Positions 61,091 to 64,000 of a stretch of DNA of 64,000 bases are shown one piece after another. The notes under the pieces are model-generated. The model was not told where the DNA came from and did no database searches. It was given only the letters and a program-made list of their open reading frames with translations. The DNA lies in contig OZ021732.1 of the NCBI GenBank assembly GCA_963978545.1, positions 60,054,714 to 60,118,713 on the forward strand, in the 5' to 3' direction. Source of the stretch: Linyphia triangularis (lineage: Eukaryota > Arthropoda > Arachnida > Araneae > Linyphiidae). A program made the position numbers and the translations under genes. Within the stretch, counting starts at the first letter, position 1; every line of letters begins with the position of its first letter.

Positions 61091-62054
61091 TACTTTGCCT
61101 TTTTTCATAATGAAATGTTTGTGAAAACTTGGAAGGAATGAAGTGGATTTCAAAGACACATTAATAAGTGAAGGTAGAATTCGCATGGATTTTCTTCCAA
61201 AAAGTATGATTCACTTGGAGAATTTAAGATCATTTCTACTTGAAAACTTTTCTATTATCTAAAACATTGAATATTGTTCAAACTCAGTGGGATTATATGC
61301 TACAATACGGGTAAAACTTAACAAAATTGTTACATAGAAGAAAAAATAGTAAGAGATTTAAAATAAATACTAGTTATAGATACTCCAAAGAAAAAATTTC
61401 ACCTCTACTTTTCAATCGGAAAATCAATATAAATTGGAAATTTATGTTACTTCAAGAAAGACTTAGACAATTTACTTTGTAATAATATAGGTTAAGGTGT
61501 CGTATTAACTCGTGCAATACATGCTGACTAAGGTTTATTTTACTTATCAATCTAAGAAAGGTGAATTGGGTGAAAATATTAAATAAATTGTAGATATTAA
61601 ATATATTGTAGATATGCATTCAAGTTTTGAAAATCGCCTGCAAGACTTTTAAAACATCTTAAGATAATTTGAAAGAAACTTGCGAATTATATGTAAACTA
61701 CATAACTTTTTATACTCTGAAAGGAAATCACAAGTAATTTAATTAACTTTTTTCATGGTAACACTCATATTCAATGACATGTTTTTAAAATTTAACTTTT
61801 TTACATGATAATAGTTATAAATTTTTTCAATCTCAGATGCGATATACTATTATTTCTAACATATATGTTACGAATTGTGTAAAGTTTTTAAAAGAGTATA
61901 TGCAAATCACCAATCAGAAACATAAAAATCTAACATCATTCAAACAAACTAAAATAATAAAATATTTTCATTAGTGGAAATAGTTAACTACTCATGTGAT
62001 GGAATATACTTAGAAAATTTAAATACTGAAAAAAGTTTGCTAGGCAAACTTAAA

Positions 62055-62056
<2 letters not shown>
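61091..62056. other. AT-rich stretch, nothing recognised
   Basis: No gene, repeat unit or RNA was seen. It could be an intron if the preceding island is a first exon. Confidence 0.5.

Positions 62057-62149
<93 letters not shown>
62057..62149. repeat. (AT)n microsatellite
   Basis: About 93 bp of perfect AT dinucleotide. Confidence 0.98.
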
Positions 62150-62152
<3 letters not shown>

Positions 62153-64000
62153 TGAACATCATCTGGACAAACTAAATTATACGTGAAATTTTTTTTTTAT
62201 TTGAGAGTTGCTGACAATATATCATTAATATAGAGATTTTTAACTTCCACTCATAATTTCTAAATAACTTATACATAAATACATAAATTTCAGAAAACTG
62301 AAACGGAATTTTGTTTTACAAGACGCTTATTTTGTAAGATGAATATTCAATATTAATATAACTGGAGCAAAGTTCATTCCGGAAAAAACTTGTAAAATAT
62401 ACTTATATTTTGAAAATAGTTTGAAATATCCTTTTAAATTTATGAATGTTCGCTTTTGAAAGACATTAATAAAACTGATATTACTCATGATAATTAACAC
62501 ATGCATAACATTAGTCAAAGTGAAATTTTTATTGCTTGTGACCGATAACTTTTCAGTGAAGCAGAACTTACATAGGAATATTGTGCAAACTTTTTTCAAC
62601 TTTTAAACCAAGTATCATGTAAAATTATAAATTACGATAGGAAATAGCATACTTCAGAATCTGAACAAGTCTTGTAGTTAAGCTAAATTTATTTCTCAAG
62701 GAATTGAAAGCATACCAGAGAAGTCCTTATCATTTCGCATTTTTTCTCATGTTGCAAGAAGACTTACTTTGTAAAAGATCGTCGTAGCACTTAACAAAAA
62801 TCAGTAAAAATAAATATATTTTCTATGGCAAAGATAAAACTTCACAACTTAATTACTGAAATTTAGCTAAATTGCATATGGGGTTTATTCACATAACTCG
62901 CATATGCTTCGAATGTTGAAATATATTTGTCAGTTGAAATCAAACTCATCGAAAATAAATGCTATCTATATTTTCAAGTCGGAAATTACTATTAAATAAA
63001 CTTTACATGTAAAACATTGTCATGTTAAAAAGAAAAATCTACAAAAATGTAAATGATAATTTTACTGTTGGTACATAAATGATGAATAATTTATGATTTT
63101 ATTCTAGGCAAACGTTTTATTGTCTAACAGAGAACTTAAACTTTAGCAGAAAAACGAAAAAATACAATTTTTATATCCTATCATGCTTGTCGAAAATTGA
63201 ATTTATTAGCTGTTGTAATAGATTTTTATTGTCCAAATTTCTATAGCTTTTCTTCTAAGTGCAATAAAATTAATTTCCTGTGTTATGAGTAGGTTTTTTT
63301 TTTTTTTTTTTTTTTTTTATGAATCTTATAAATTTAATGAAATTATTATGACCTAAGAGATTGAGTGAACTGAATAAATCAATGATGTAAATTTAAACAG
63401 CGACTTGAACTGATACATACTATAACTGTAAAGAAGTATGACAAAGTGATAGATGAAGTGAAAATAGAAGTTGAGTGAAATGTGTTGAAAAAAGTTGAAG
63501 ACGACAAGAAATTGGTAAATGAGAATTATCATTTACTTATATTAACTTCGTTTTTCTTGCTTATGACAAGAAAATACACTATTTCTTATTAAGAACCAAC
63601 TTGATATCTTATCATAGAATGATAATGATGAAATATCTATACATTAAAAAAAAATACCAAACTTAGACATAGCAAATTTCTTGAAATTTATGTATAATGT
63701 GAGTTTTACTGGAAATATAGAAGATACAACATTGAAAGATGTGAATGTTTCGAAGTACTTTATCAGAAATAAAAAAAATAAAAAATGCGCTGAGGTCCGC
63801 TATAAAAAATTTTAGGAGAAAGTTTAAACAAAATTTAAAATCAAACATGCTTTTAAGTGGGAACACATATATTAAAACTATAACACATTAAACAATTTAT
63901 ATTATGTCATCTCAGTTGATATCAAACTGAATCACATGAAAAACAACTACAAACTGAATAAACATGATAATTATCAATATATGTGGAAAAATTTCCTTTT
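62150..64000. other. AT-rich stretch, nothing recognised
   Basis: A T-run of about 22 at 63,296-63,319 is the only structure. Short open frames show no motif. Confidence 0.5.

Overview
Organism and character. This is eukaryotic, AT-rich, repeat-dominated DNA, probably from an arthropod and most likely a spider. The spider guess rests on the Gypsy gag N-terminus and on two uncharacterised multi-copy protein families that I associate from memory with arachnid genomes; no search was run. No intact host gene, rRNA or functional tRNA can be supported. The window reads as intergenic or long-intron sequence filled with layered transposable elements (TEs), microsatellites and minisatellites.

Layout. 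1-8.6 kb: AT-rich DNA with a Helitron-like short repeat (ends 2635) and a member of a second dispersed family (7.68-8.21 kb). 8.6-16.2 kb: microsatellites, one tRNA-derived SINE (11.69 kb) and short tandem arrays. 16.2-28.2 kb: two solo LTRs of one family in opposite orientation (16,208-16,899 and 27,272-27,990), each flanked by ATAT. Between them lie a pseudogene of an unknown family split by a 234-bp MITE (18.4-19.8 kb), a 2.3-kb hAT-like transposon with 8-bp target duplications carrying a second unknown pseudogene (20,220-22,542), another MITE (23.4 kb), a LINE 3' fragment whose tail has grown into a 370-bp GGTT array (24.36-25.29 kb), and a 145-bp-arm foldback (25,905-26,251). 28.5-29.1 kb: a second LINE fragment. 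30.96-33.94 kb: two adjacent dispersed repeats, the second holding a 148-bp minisatellite.

34.96-41.21 kb: a roughly 1.5-kb perfect TTA array split by a Copia retrotransposon with identical 260-bp LTRs and one open 1343-codon ORF, but with YVDE where the RT motif should be YVDD. 42.4-48.53 kb: a nested block of degenerate repeats containing a hAT element (44,887-47,851), itself carrying a tandem-repeat insertion. 49,823-56,673: a Gypsy/Ty3-type element whose integrase precedes its reverse transcriptase (the Copia order). It is inactivated by two frameshifts and two nonsense codons, and its LTRs differ at 7 of 425 positions. 56.7-57.8 kb: a hAT-type MITE, then a minisatellite with seven perfect TGACGTCA octamers. 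59.06-60.88 kb: a dimeric satellite-like array. 60.88-61.09 kb: a GC-rich patch with CCAAT and AP-1 motifs, the best candidate for a host promoter or first exon. The rest is AT-rich DNA.

How the parts relate. The Copia copy looks newest (identical LTRs). The Gypsy copy is somewhat older. The solo LTRs, hAT-like elements, LINE and SINE fragments are older again. The points most worth following are the integrase-before-RT Gypsy, the Copia active-site change in an otherwise fresh copy, and the hAT-like transposon that gives an uncharacterised arthropod gene family a mobile context.
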